Positions 7,632-14,615 of a stretch of DNA of 21,375 nt are shown here, piece after piece. Under the pieces are notes generated by a model that saw nothing but the letters and a program-made list of their open reading frames with translations, searched no databases and had not been told where the DNA came from. A program made the position numbers and the translations under genes. Source of the stretch: a virus; IMG/VR virus record IMGVR_UViG_3300048591_000342, positions 1-21,375 of that record. The stretch is one strand, 5' to 3'. Within the stretch, counting starts at the first letter, position 1; every line of letters begins with the position of its first letter.

Positions 7632-7656
7632 GCTTCCCTTTTTGTAAAAGGGGAGC
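7632..7656 (+). promoter_or_regulatory. Strong 11-bp hairpin before the capsid gene
   Basis: Positions 7632-7642 pair with 7646-7656 (eleven pairs, one of them G-T) around a TGT loop. The following bases are TATATTTA, not a clean T-tract, so termination would be partial at most. TATATT at 7657-7662 also resembles a -10 box, with only a poor -35 inside the hairpin. An mRNA stability or processing element between scaffold and capsid, or an attenuator balancing their dosage, are the likely readings. Confidence 0.5.
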
Positions 7657-7707
7657 TATATTTACACCATAGCACGGCCCAATGGAGTGATTCCTGATTG
7701 GGGTATG

Positions 7708-7720
7708 GCGGGGGAACCGC
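7708..7720 (+). promoter_or_regulatory. Small GCGG/CCGC hairpin before the capsid gene
   Basis: GCGG and CCGC flank the loop GGGAA. The 13-base core differs at one position from the core of the hairpin at 6816-6828. A run of six T follows about 13 bases later (7734-7739), too far for a normal terminator. The capsid ribosome binding site GGAGGG (7749-7754) lies just downstream. Confidence 0.35.
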
Positions 7721-7761
7721 TGTGGCTTTAGTCTTTTTTCACTTTACCGGAGGGCCTTATC

Positions 7762-8694
7762 ATGGCTTCAGTAACACTCGTTGAATCAGCAAAACTGGCC
7801 CAGGATGACCTGGTAGCCGGAGTTATCGAAAATATCATCACTGTCAACCGTATGTTTGACGTGCTCCCGTTTGACGGCATTGAGGGTAACTCCCTTGCCT
7901 ACAACCGCGAGAACGTCCTGGGCGACGTTATCACCGCCGGTGTGGGCACTACCTTCTCCGGAGCCGGTGCGGGTAAAGGGGCCGCTACCTTCACGAAGGT
8001 GAACAGCAACCTGACTACCATCATGGGTGATGCCGAAGTAAACGGCCTGATCCAGGCTACCCGTTCCGGGGACGGCAACGACCAAGCAGCCGGGCAGATC
8101 GCCTCCAAGGCGAAGAGCGCGGGCCGCAAATTCCAGGATCAGATGATCAACGGAACCGGAGCTGGCAACGACTTCGCGGGCCTGATTACCCTCTGCGCCG
8201 CTGGCCAGAAGGCAGCTACCGGAGTGAACGGCCAGGCCCTGTCCTTCGGTATCATGGATGAGATGATGGACTTGGTGACCGATAAGGACGGCATGGTGGA
8301 TTATATCGCTATGCACGCACGCACTCTGCGCAGCTACAAGGCGCTGTTGCGCGCTCTTGGCGGGGCCTCCATCAATGAGGTGGTTGAGCTTCCTTCCGGT
8401 GAAGAGGTTCCGGCCTACTCCGGTGTGCCGATCTTCCGCAACGACTACATCCCGACCAACCAGGTCAAGGGTGCCGGTAGTAACCAGACAACCATTTTTG
8501 CCGGAACCTTCGATGACGGTTCACGCACTCACGGTATCGCTGGCCTTACCGCTGAGAAGGCCTCGGGCATCCAGGTTGTTGACGTGGGTGAGGCGGAAGA
8601 CAAGGATGAGCACATCTGGCGCGTTAAGTGGTACACCAGCCTGGCGCTCTTCAGTGAGAAGGGTCTGGCTTGCGCAGACGGCATCACCAACTAG
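7762..8694 (+). CDS. Major capsid protein
   Basis: This 310-aa protein is the main shell subunit, expected to have the HK97 fold. Support is its position after the scaffold, typical length, and recognisable stretches such as the N-terminal arm (SAKLAQDDLVAGVIENIITV), the AGRKFQDQMINGTG segment, ASINEVVELPSGEEVPAYSG and the C-terminal WRVKWYTSLALFSEKGLACA. A strong GGAGGG binding site lies 7 bases before the ATG. Codon use differs sharply from the neighbours: its ten arginines use CGC (eight) and CGT (two) and never CGG, and many Gly codons are GGC or GGT. That is the pattern expected from selection for high expression. A rho-independent terminator follows immediately. No N-terminal maturation-protease site can be asserted. 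Confidence 0.95.
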   Translation: MASVTLVESAKLAQDDLVAGVIENIITVNRMFDVLPFDGIEGNSLAYNRENVLGDVITAGVGTTFSGAGAGKGAATFTKVNSNLTTIMGDAEVNGLIQATRSGDGNDQAAGQIASKAKSAGRKFQDQMINGTGAGNDFAGLITLCAAGQKAATGVNGQALSFGIMDEMMDLVTDKDGMVDYIAMHARTLRSYKALLRALGGASINEVVELPSGEEVPAYSGVPIFRNDYIPTNQVKGAGSNQTTIFAGTFDDGSRTHGIAGLTAEKASGIQVVDVGEAEDKDEHIWRVKWYTSLALFSEKGLACADGITN

Positions 8695-8697
8695 GAT

Positions 8698-8728
8698 AAA
8701 AACAGCCCAAGGACGGGCCTTTTTCTTT
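8698..8728 (+). terminator. Rho-independent terminator after the major capsid gene
   Basis: An A-rich lead, the stem GCCC (8705-8708) / GGGC (8715-8718) and a following CTTTTTCTTTC tract (8719-8729) make an intrinsic terminator four bases after the capsid stop. The A and T tracts can extend the stem. It would limit read-through, so accessory, lysis and tail genes receive less message than the capsid gene. Confidence 0.8.
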
Positions 8729-8744
8729 CTCCCGGAGAACTACC

Positions 8745-9326
8745 GTGCCCACATACGTCCTGAGAATTAACGCAGAAAAGAGCGGTCACCAGCTTCCGAA
8801 TGGGGCCAATGCTGCGGTTGTCTATGCCCCCGACCCGACTGTTGCCAAGGCGATCCTTGCTGCTCAGTTTGACGGGGACGGTGCTGCCTGGGAAGTGGAC
8901 GGGGATGCCACCGAAGCGGGCCCGGCCTCCAGCTGGCAAGGCTGGAAATTCGATTTGACGATTCACGGGGGTCTCGGGGTAGGGGGTCAGGAGCCGCTCA
9001 CCGTTTCCTTCACCGCTGATGGCGTGGATAACACGCTAGACCTTATCGGGGCGCAGTTGGTCACTCAGCTTAACGCTCATCCAGATATTGCCGGAGCTTC
9101 TTATGACGGCCCGACTAACGTATTGACCGTGGCGGATGCCGGGGACGGGCTGGGAGACCAGACAGTGTCCGTGATGATGACTCCCCCTTTTGCTGTGTCT
9201 TCTTTTCCCGGCCCCGTGGGCATTACCCACCAGGGCGCGGCCGGAGACCCGCTGTTTGTAGCCTTCCCGCCGGACGCTACGGACACTGACGTGCCGCAGA
9301 TTCTCGGGATTTTCGCGCAAGTATAA
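8745..9326 (+). CDS. Probable capsid accessory or decoration protein
   Basis: This 193-aa protein has no recognised family. It starts at GTG 8745, with GGAG 7 bases upstream that lies just after the capsid terminator. It has no signal peptide or membrane segment. It is acidic and Gly/Ala-rich, with beta-type stretches (TYVLRINAEK, WKFDLTIHGG, EPLTVSFTADG, TNVLTVADAG, DQTVSVMMTPP), consistent with a beta-sandwich virion protein. Its place directly after the major capsid gene is where decoration or head-stabilising proteins are commonly encoded, and that is the only functional evidence. The next gene follows after 21 bases with its own ribosome binding site. Confidence 0.65.
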   Translation: MPTYVLRINAEKSGHQLPNGANAAVVYAPDPTVAKAILAAQFDGDGAAWEVDGDATEAGPASSWQGWKFDLTIHGGLGVGGQEPLTVSFTADGVDNTLDLIGAQLVTQLNAHPDIAGASYDGPTNVLTVADAGDGLGDQTVSVMMTPPFAVSSFPGPVGITHQGAAGDPLFVAFPPDATDTDVPQILGIFAQV

Positions 9327-9347
9327 CCCAACCAGAACAGGAGAACC

Positions 9348-9863
9348 ATGATGGCCGTTATTCAAAAGAAGTTTTTGTTGAGGGGAGCCCTGAAGGCCTA
9401 TACCGGCCAGCTGGGCCCCTACTCCTTCGTGAACGGGGCTTGCGAGCTTACCTGTACCGAAGATGATATGGCGGCCCACGCAAGGTTCATCGAACGCAAC
9501 TGGCAGGGGGTAGAGGATGGCAAGCGTGATCTTTCGCAAGAGGGGGAAGAACCGGTATCAGGCGACCTTCTCCCCGAAGGGGGACGGGCTGAAGCCGGTC
9601 AGAACACCGAAGACGGCCAGGGAGCAGCTGGAGCCCCGACCGGGGCGGCCGGGGGTCTACCCGATGGGGACGGATACAATGAAAAGCTGAGAAGGGCTGT
9701 GCTGGCGCTCAACCCGGAAGAGGATTCCCACTGGACTTCTGAGGGCAAGCCCGCTATTTCCGCTCTGGAAGCGGTCTACGGCTCCTCTGGCTTTACTCGG
9801 GCAGACGTAAACGCAGCGGCCCCGGGCTATACCCGGAAGGTTGCGAAAGAAGATCAGAAATGA
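9348..9863 (+). CDS. Capsid-region protein with a DxHWT-type C-terminal module
   Basis: This 171-aa protein has three parts. An N-terminal domain (about 1-65) contains a KKFLLRGALKAYTGQLGPYSF stretch. A low-complexity Gly/Glu/Ala/Pro linker covers about 66-110. The C-terminal module (about 110-165) reads LRRAVLALNPEEDSHWTSEG, then SALEAVYGSSGFTRADVNAA. I recognise the last part as a helical module that recurs in phage head-region proteins, built around ALDP-NDxHWT and TRADVNAAAPG motifs; its function is not known to me. Two ATG codons in tandem (9348, 9351) follow an AGGAG binding site. The stop overlaps the start of the spanin gene (ATGA), so the head and lysis modules are translationally joined here. 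Confidence 0.7.
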   Translation: MMAVIQKKFLLRGALKAYTGQLGPYSFVNGACELTCTEDDMAAHARFIERNWQGVEDGKRDLSQEGEEPVSGDLLPEGGRAEAGQNTEDGQGAAGAPTGAAGGLPDGDGYNEKLRRAVLALNPEEDSHWTSEGKPAISALEAVYGSSGFTRADVNAAAPGYTRKVAKEDQK

Positions 9864-10309
9864 TCCGGGCCGTTTTGATAGCGGCCTTGCTGTTTTTCGG
9901 CTTCGGCTTCGCCCTCGGGTACGTCAAGGGGGTCTCCGGAGAGAAGCTGGAACAGGCAGAGAAGGTTCAGGAACTACAAGCCCAGGCGGTAGCCCGGGCG
10001 ATACGACACACAAAGCGGGTAGAGCGGCTGAGAAGCCGGTGGGAGGCCGACAACAATGCGCAACTACAAAAGGATGCCGCCACTATTGCTGATTTGCGCG
10101 CTGGCGTTAAACGGTTGCGGATTCGCGTGCGACAATGTGAGGCCGACCCTGGAACCCCCGCCGAAGGAACTGATGGAGCCGGTTCCGCAGAGCTTTCGGG
10201 AGAGGCTGCTGCGGAGCTTTGGAACATAGTGGGGGACGCTGACGAGGTTTCCCGGAAACTGGAGGCCCTTCAGAAGTGGGCCCGAACCGTAGTGGATGAG
10301 TGCAAATGA
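9860..10309 (+). CDS. Rz-like inner-membrane spanin (i-spanin)
   Basis: This 149-aa protein has one N-terminal membrane anchor (about residues 3-22, AVLIAALLFFGFGFALGY) followed by a long charged periplasmic coiled-coil region (about 27-95). This is the layout of Rz proteins, which pair with an outer-membrane lipoprotein to fuse the two host membranes at the end of lysis. The assignment is strengthened by a complete Rz1-like lipoprotein gene nested in its +1 frame (10056-10229) and by the holin and endolysin genes directly after it. The ATG overlaps the preceding stop and the stop overlaps the holin start, both ATGA. It implies a host with an outer membrane. Confidence 0.88.
   Translation: MIRAVLIAALLFFGFGFALGYVKGVSGEKLEQAEKVQELQAQAVARAIRHTKRVERLRSRWEADNNAQLQKDAATIADLRAGVKRLRIRVRQCEADPGTPAEGTDGAGSAELSGEAAAELWNIVGDADEVSRKLEALQKWARTVVDECK
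10056..10229 (+). CDS. Rz1-like outer-membrane lipoprotein spanin (o-spanin), nested in Rz
   Basis: This 57-aa ORF lies wholly inside the i-spanin gene in the +1 frame. It has a basic start (MRNYKR), a hydrophobic core (PPLLLICALAL) and a lipobox-like LNGC with the lipidated cysteine at residue 21. It then has the proline-rich mature segment typical of Rz1 (PTLEPPPKELMEPVPQ), ending at TAG 10227-10229. GGAG lies about 10 bases before the ATG. Signal peptidase II would give a mature lipoprotein of 37 residues that sits in the outer membrane and binds the i-spanin C-terminus across the periplasm. A second cysteine (C25) and an in-signal C14 are present. Nested Rz1 genes are known in lambda and relatives, and this is easily missed because of its length. 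Confidence 0.88.
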   Translation: MRNYKRMPPLLLICALALNGCGFACDNVRPTLEPPPKELMEPVPQSFRERLLRSFGT

Positions 10310-10629
10310 ACAAATTCCTTACCCGTTTGAAGAAGAGACTTGCCCCACTGGGAGACCTTACTGCCTGGGTGATGATCCTCTTGAGCCTTGTTCCTTTGGC
10401 TCTTGTTGACTTAGCTATGGTTGCGACCCTGATCCAGTGGACGGCATACGCCTTCGCCCTGGCGGGCGTGAGTGTCGTGGTTAGCCGGATCGTGTTCCCC
10501 CAGATTTACCTGACTGAGTGGATAGACCGGGCGAAGGAGGGGAGCCTGTCGGCCGCCCTTGTCGTTTTGGGCATAACGATCTTCCTTGGCACCGTGATAA
10601 TGTCGATGGTTTTATGGGCAAAAACCTAG
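10306..10629 (+). CDS. Probable holin, three membrane segments
   Basis: This 107-aa membrane protein has a basic N-terminus (NKFLTRLKKR) and three hydrophobic stretches at about residues 19-38, 42-64 and 83-103. No holin family is recognised by motif; the call rests on size, membrane topology and position between the spanins and the endolysin. As a holin it would oligomerise in the inner membrane and set the time of lysis. If the downstream endolysin is exported by its own signal, small holes would suffice. The ATG at 10306 overlaps the i-spanin stop (ATGA); the frame also opens at GTG 10300, which is less likely. The 3' end overlaps the endolysin start by 16 bases. The gene order spanin-holin-endolysin reverses lambda's. 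Confidence 0.72.
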   Translation: MNKFLTRLKKRLAPLGDLTAWVMILLSLVPLALVDLAMVATLIQWTAYAFALAGVSVVVSRIVFPQIYLTEWIDRAKEGSLSAALVVLGITIFLGTVIMSMVLWAKT

Positions 10630-11324
10630 TATGGCTGCTCCTTCTTCCCGTTATCGCCCTGGCCGGGGCTCTTCCTCCCGGGGCGGAACTCTACGGCCCC
10701 GTGCTTGTTGAGAAGCAGAGGGCTGTCTGGCCGAAGGCTCCCCAACCCCACACCCTCGGGGGCCTGGTTGAGCAAGAATCCTGTATTACCCTGAAGCACT
10801 CCCGTTGCTGGAATCCGCGTGCTGAATTGAAGACCTCCCGTGAATACGGGTTCGGGTTCGGGCAGATCACCGTAGCCTATCGGGCAGACGGTTCCGTGCG
10901 GTTTAACAAGTTTGAGGAGCTGAAGACGGCCCACGACTCCCTCCGGGGATGGGCCTGGGCCGATCGCTACAACCCCGGATATCAACTCACTGCTATTGTT
11001 GAAATGACCCTGGGGTTGTGGAGGCGCGTGGCGACCTCTCCCGGGGCGACTACCGAAGACCAGTGGGCCTTCGTTCTGTCCAGCTACAACGGGGGCGTGG
11101 GTGGGTTGTTACAAGACCGCCGGTTGTGTGACAATACGGCCGGTTGCGACCCGGCCCGCTGGTTCGGGAACGTAGAAAAGACCAGCATGAAGTCCAAGAC
11201 CCCGCAGGCCGCCTACGGGGGAAAGTCCTGGTACAGTATCAACCGGGAGTATGTCCGGAACGTGATCACAATCAGGCGGGAAAAGTATCGGGGGATGTTC
11301 TATGGGTCTTATTGTCCAGGATAA
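10614..11324 (+). CDS. Exported lytic transglycosylase-type endolysin
   Basis: This 236-aa protein cuts peptidoglycan glycan strands. The SLT-like fold shows the catalytic ES pair at residues 55-56 (LVEQESCITL), the GFGQIT segment at 80-85 and SSYNGGVGG at 156-164, in the normal order. The N-terminus is a strongly hydrophobic segment (about 4-19, WLLLLPVIALAGA) with an A-G-A site that could be cut by signal peptidase I. So the enzyme is either Sec-secreted or held as a signal-anchor-release form. Five cysteines (57, 65, 172, 178, 234) could form periplasmic disulphides. ATG 10614 was chosen because it gives a signal peptide; the frame is open further upstream inside the holin gene but those residues look out of frame in character. 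It overlaps the following connector gene by 23 bases. Confidence 0.88.
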   Translation: MGKNLVWLLLLPVIALAGALPPGAELYGPVLVEKQRAVWPKAPQPHTLGGLVEQESCITLKHSRCWNPRAELKTSREYGFGFGQITVAYRADGSVRFNKFEELKTAHDSLRGWAWADRYNPGYQLTAIVEMTLGLWRRVATSPGATTEDQWAFVLSSYNGGVGGLLQDRRLCDNTAGCDPARWFGNVEKTSMKSKTPQAAYGGKSWYSINREYVRNVITIRREKYRGMFYGSYCPG

Positions 11325-11820
11325 TACCGGAGCGGTTGCCGGGGCAAATTCCTACCTTGACGTGGCGGCCTTCAAGGCCTACCACGATGACCGGGGGGCC
11401 GACTATTCCGGCTTTACTGATCCGCAGATCGAGGCCGCCCTGATCCGGGCTACCGACTACCTTGACCAGCGGTTTTCGTTCACTGGGAAGAAAATCAGGG
11501 GCAGGGATCAAACGACCGAATGGCCAAGAACCGGGGTGACGGATCGGGACGGCTATGGAGTGGACGGACTGCCGCATGAAGTAACAGGAGCCTGCGCAGA
11601 ATACGCTATCCGGGCCCTTTCTCTTCCGTTGTCGCCCGATCCCGTGCGTGACGACACCGGGGCGCTGGTTCAGTCCAAATCAGAGACCGTGGGCCCAATA
11701 ACAGAGTCGGTGGCCTACGTGGGCGGGGCGCTCTTCGCCCTGCCGAAGTATCCGGCAGCCGACCAAAGACTGATCCGGGCGGGCTTCGTGCGTACCGGGG
11801 GAGAGGTCGTGCGTGGGTAG
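11302..11820 (+). CDS. Head-tail connector (DnaT-like family)
   Basis: This 172-aa protein matches the phage family often annotated as DnaT-like, whose members sit between capsid and head-closure genes and act as neck adaptors below the portal. The signature is at the N-terminus (MGLIVQDNTGAVAGANSYLD, then AFKAYHDDRG and ALIRATDYLDQRF), with the WPRTGV segment and a helical LPHEVTGACAEYAIRAL stretch. The name DnaT-like reflects remote similarity only; a replication role is unlikely here. The gene begins inside the endolysin end and its stop overlaps the next GTG start, so the lysis and connector genes share one translational chain. Confidence 0.8.
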   Translation: MGLIVQDNTGAVAGANSYLDVAAFKAYHDDRGADYSGFTDPQIEAALIRATDYLDQRFSFTGKKIRGRDQTTEWPRTGVTDRDGYGVDGLPHEVTGACAEYAIRALSLPLSPDPVRDDTGALVQSKSETVGPITESVAYVGGALFALPKYPAADQRLIRAGFVRTGGEVVRG

Positions 11821-12175
11821 GTTTGACCGGCAGATCAATACCGCTTCCCGGCTTATTCAGAAAAACGGGCAGCCGGTGACCGTTCGCGGTATTGCCCCCA
11901 CAGCTGGCCCGACTCCCTGGAGACCGGGGCCGCCTTCCGTTTCGGATCAGGTCGGGATTTCTGCCGTGTTTCTGGACTACCAGCAGAAGTATATTGATGG
12001 GGAGGTTATCCGGATGGGGGATCAGCAGGTACTCCTCCCGGCCCTCGGGCTTTCCGCACCGCCCGAGGTTGATGGCTATATCCTACGGGGGGCGGAAAAG
12101 TGGAAGATTCTTGTGGTAAAGCCGCTGAACCCGAACGGCCAAACGATCCTTTTTGAACTGCAGGTGCGTCAATGA
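11813..12175 (+). CDS. Head closure / head-tail joining protein
   Basis: This 120-aa beta-rich protein begins RFDRQINTASRLIQKNGQPV, a start typical of siphovirus head-closure proteins that seal the connector after packaging and form the platform for tail docking. Further beta strands follow (ISAVFLDYQQKYIDG, QQVLLPALGLSAPPEV, WKILVVKPLNPNGQTILFEL). Size and position, after the connector and before the tail terminator, agree with this. It starts at GTG 11813, overlapping the previous stop by 8 bases, and its stop overlaps the next ATG. Confidence 0.78.
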   Translation: MGRFDRQINTASRLIQKNGQPVTVRGIAPTAGPTPWRPGPPSVSDQVGISAVFLDYQQKYIDGEVIRMGDQQVLLPALGLSAPPEVDGYILRGAEKWKILVVKPLNPNGQTILFELQVRQ

Positions 12176-12597
12176 CCGCCCGTGATGACGTTTTTTCTCT
12201 CTTCCAGGCCCACTGGAACGCGGAAACGCTACCCTACAACGGGGGCAACCCGGTTGCGGTTGAGTGGCAGGGGGTAGATTCCGGAGCCCCTCCCGGGGCA
12301 GACACCCCTTGGGCCCGGATAACGATGAACCACAATACCGGCCAGCAGACAACGCTGGGCGGGGTAGGTTCCCGGAGGTTTACTCACCAGGGAATTATTG
12401 TGGTTCAGGTATTTTCTCCAGTGGGGGGCTTTTCTATTGGGGAGAATCTAGCGATAATCGGGAAAACGGCCTTTCAGGGCCAAAGAACCACCAGCGGGGT
12501 TTGGTTCCGCAACGTCCGGGTTCAGGAGATCGGCTTTGACGGAACGTGGAACCAGACCAACGTGGTGGCTGAATTTGAATATGACGACTGGGGGTGA
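12172..12597 (+). CDS. Tail terminator protein (DUF4128-like)
   Basis: This 141-aa protein is predicted to cap the tail tube at its final length and join it to the head. The pattern AHWNAETLPYNGGN, then WARITMNHNTGQQTTLGG and GIIVVQVFSPVGGFS, ending in AEFEYDDWG, fits the DUF4128 tail-terminator family as I know it. The position just upstream of the tail tube gene is the normal one. The ATG overlaps the preceding stop (ATGA). The tail tube gene starts three bases after the stop. Confidence 0.8.
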   Translation: MTARDDVFSLFQAHWNAETLPYNGGNPVAVEWQGVDSGAPPGADTPWARITMNHNTGQQTTLGGVGSRRFTHQGIIVVQVFSPVGGFSIGENLAIIGKTAFQGQRTTSGVWFRNVRVQEIGFDGTWNQTNVVAEFEYDDWG

Positions 12598-12600
12598 CCT

Positions 12601-14133
12601 ATGGCGAGTAAGATTGATTCCAACGTGACTGGGCTTCGGTACGCCGAAGAGGCTTCCATCAAGGTTCTGCCCGGCTCCCCTGTGTGGTATCCGGCCGAAC
12701 CGAACGGGTACAACGATTTTGGCGGTCAGATCGCCACTATTGCCCGGAACCCCATCAACCCTTCCCGCCAGCGGAAGAAGGGCGTGACTACCGACCTGGA
12801 TGCCTCCGGAGGTTTTGGACAAGACCTCACCCAAAGCAACCTTACCCGGCTGCTCCAGGGCTTTCTCTTCGCGGATATGCGGGAGAAGAGCACCACCCAA
12901 CCGCTAAACGGGGCGGCCATCCCGATCACTAGCGTGACGGCCGCTACCAACACCTACGCAGCGGCCTCGGGCCTGACTATCTTTGGCTCCAATTACCTGA
13001 TCCTGGCCTCCGGCTTCGGTCAGGCGACCAATAATGGGTTGAAGCGGGTCATCTCATCTACCGCGTCCACCGTGGTTGTGTCGCCGGGAACCGTGGTTGA
13101 TGAGCCCTCCCCGCCCGCTACTGCAAAGCTGCAGAAGGTCGGCCGGGCCTGGCTGGCCGGAGAACTGAGTGTGGACGTGTCCGGAAGCTACCCCCGCCTT
13201 GTTCGGGCTTCTGGTACCTTTGACCTCACCCTGCTGGGTCTTATCCCGGGTGAGTGGATCTTTATCGGGGGAGATTCCGCCCTCCAGCGGTTCGTGAACG
13301 CGGAGAATAACGGATTTGCCCGCGTCCGGGCGGTAGACACCACCTATATCGAACTGGACAAGACCTCCAACACGATGGTAGCGGAAACCGCAACCCTTCA
13401 GACAATCCGCCTTTACTTTGGGAACGTCCTGAAGAACGAAGCGGCCGCCAACCTCATCAAGCGGCGCAGCTACCAGCTGGAGCGTACCCTGGGCGAAGAC
13501 GGAAGCGGCACCATGTCTGAGTACCTGGTTGGCGCGGTACCCAATGAGCTTTCCCTCCAGATTCGCCAAGCCGACAAGATCACTGCCGATCTGGGCTTCA
13601 TTGCGGTAGACCACGAACAGAGGGACGGGGCGACCGGCCTGAAGTCTGGAAGCCGTCCCGACCTTATCGAATCGGATGCCTTCAATACTTCCAGCGACTT
13701 TACCCGGGTGAAGCTACACCAGATCGTGGACGGGGACACCAACCCCTCCCCGCTCTTCGCCTTCTTCACCGAACTCACACTGACGGTCAACAATAACGTG
13801 TCCCCGCTGAAAGCTGTTTCCGTGTTGGGAGCCTTCGATGTTGCTGTGGGAACCTTCGCGGTGTCCGGGAACCTGACGGCCTACTTCGCTGACATCGCAG
13901 CAGTTCAGGCGGTTCGGAATAACGCGGATGTCACGCTGGACTTCGCCTTGGCGAAGAATAACGCGGGTATCGTTGTGGACGTTCCTATGATTGCCCTCGG
14001 GGACGGCCGCCTGGCGGTAGAACAGGATCAGCCCATCACCCTTCCCCTTACTGTGGAAGCGGCCGCCGGTGCGAACAACCACACCCTGCTGTTTAATGAA
14101 TTCCCCTATCTGCCGACCCTGGCGGAAGGCTAA
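12601..14133 (+). CDS. Major tail tube protein (large form)
   Basis: This 510-aa protein forms the stacked rings of the tail tube. Assignment comes from position (tail terminator before, frameshifted chaperones after) and from a beta-rich tail-tube composition, with the N-terminal RYAEEASIKVLPGSPVWYPA and C-terminal VVDVPMIALGDGRLAVEQDQ and LPLTVEAAAGANNHTLLFNE segments. At 510 residues it is far larger than lambda gpV (246). The middle (about 100-270) looks like an added Thr/Val-rich beta domain that may project from the tube surface. There is no signal peptide or membrane segment. CGT, CGC and CGG arginine codons are all used. Confidence 0.85.
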   Translation: MASKIDSNVTGLRYAEEASIKVLPGSPVWYPAEPNGYNDFGGQIATIARNPINPSRQRKKGVTTDLDASGGFGQDLTQSNLTRLLQGFLFADMREKSTTQPLNGAAIPITSVTAATNTYAAASGLTIFGSNYLILASGFGQATNNGLKRVISSTASTVVVSPGTVVDEPSPPATAKLQKVGRAWLAGELSVDVSGSYPRLVRASGTFDLTLLGLIPGEWIFIGGDSALQRFVNAENNGFARVRAVDTTYIELDKTSNTMVAETATLQTIRLYFGNVLKNEAAANLIKRRSYQLERTLGEDGSGTMSEYLVGAVPNELSLQIRQADKITADLGFIAVDHEQRDGATGLKSGSRPDLIESDAFNTSSDFTRVKLHQIVDGDTNPSPLFAFFTELTLTVNNNVSPLKAVSVLGAFDVAVGTFAVSGNLTAYFADIAAVQAVRNNADVTLDFALAKNNAGIVVDVPMIALGDGRLAVEQDQPITLPLTVEAAAGANNHTLLFNEFPYLPTLAEG

Positions 14134-14156
14134 CCAACCCTCAGAAATGGTGTATC

Positions 14157-14615
14157 ATGAGCCTGTATAAACTGTTCAAGACCAATGAAAACCTGGAGAC
14201 AGACGGAATCTGGATTGAGTACGGAACCACCGCCGCCGGGAAGGCGATCCGGATCAAGGTCGCCCGTGCCGGGGGCCACAACTCCCGGTTCGCCAAGGCC
14301 CTGGAGAAGGCGACCCGCCCGCATAGGAAAGCCCTTCAGGTTGGTTCGCTGGACAACGCTACCGCTGACCGCCTCTTCCGGGAGGTGTTCGCGGATACTG
14401 TCGTGTTGGGCTGGGAGAACGTGGAAGGCCCGGACGGCCAGGAGCTTCCATTCAGCCGGGAGAACGTCCTGAAGCTGTTTTCCGATCTTCCCGACCTCTT
14501 CAACGACCTCCGGGAGCAGGCCAACAACGCGGCCCTCTACCGGGAAGAGCTACGGGAGGCCGACCTGGGAAACTCTGGGGGGTTGTCCTCTACGGACTCG
14601 AACAGGGCCCCGTAG
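14157..14615 (+). CDS. Tail assembly chaperone, short (G-like) product
   Basis: This 152-aa protein is the zero-frame product of the paired tail chaperone gene, located between tail tube and tape measure as gpG is in lambda. It is soluble, charged and helical (FAKALEKATRPHRKALQVGS; LFREVFADTVVLGWENVEG) and would coat the tape measure during tail assembly. The last 12 residues after the GGG GGG codons at 14577-14582 are Ser/Thr-rich and look unlike the rest, as expected for sequence read only when frameshifting fails. It stops at TAG 14613-14615, which lies inside a predicted frameshift-stimulating stem. Confidence 0.88.
   Translation: MSLYKLFKTNENLETDGIWIEYGTTAAGKAIRIKVARAGGHNSRFAKALEKATRPHRKALQVGSLDNATADRLFREVFADTVVLGWENVEGPDGQELPFSRENVLKLFSDLPDLFNDLREQANNAALYREELREADLGNSGGLSSTDSNRAP

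Noticed and set aside
7690-7745. Intrinsic terminator between scaffold and capsid genes
   Set aside because: The T6 run is about 13 bases from a four-pair hairpin, too far and too weak; treated as a regulatory hairpin instead.
9841-10092. 83-aa frame overlapping the spanin gene, first considered as the o-spanin
   Set aside because: It has no signal sequence or lipobox; the true lipoprotein ORF is the one at 10056-10229.
11302-11820. Replication (DnaT primosome) function for the DnaT-like protein
   Set aside because: The name reflects remote similarity only; its neighbours are head-closure and tail genes, and no replication gene is present.
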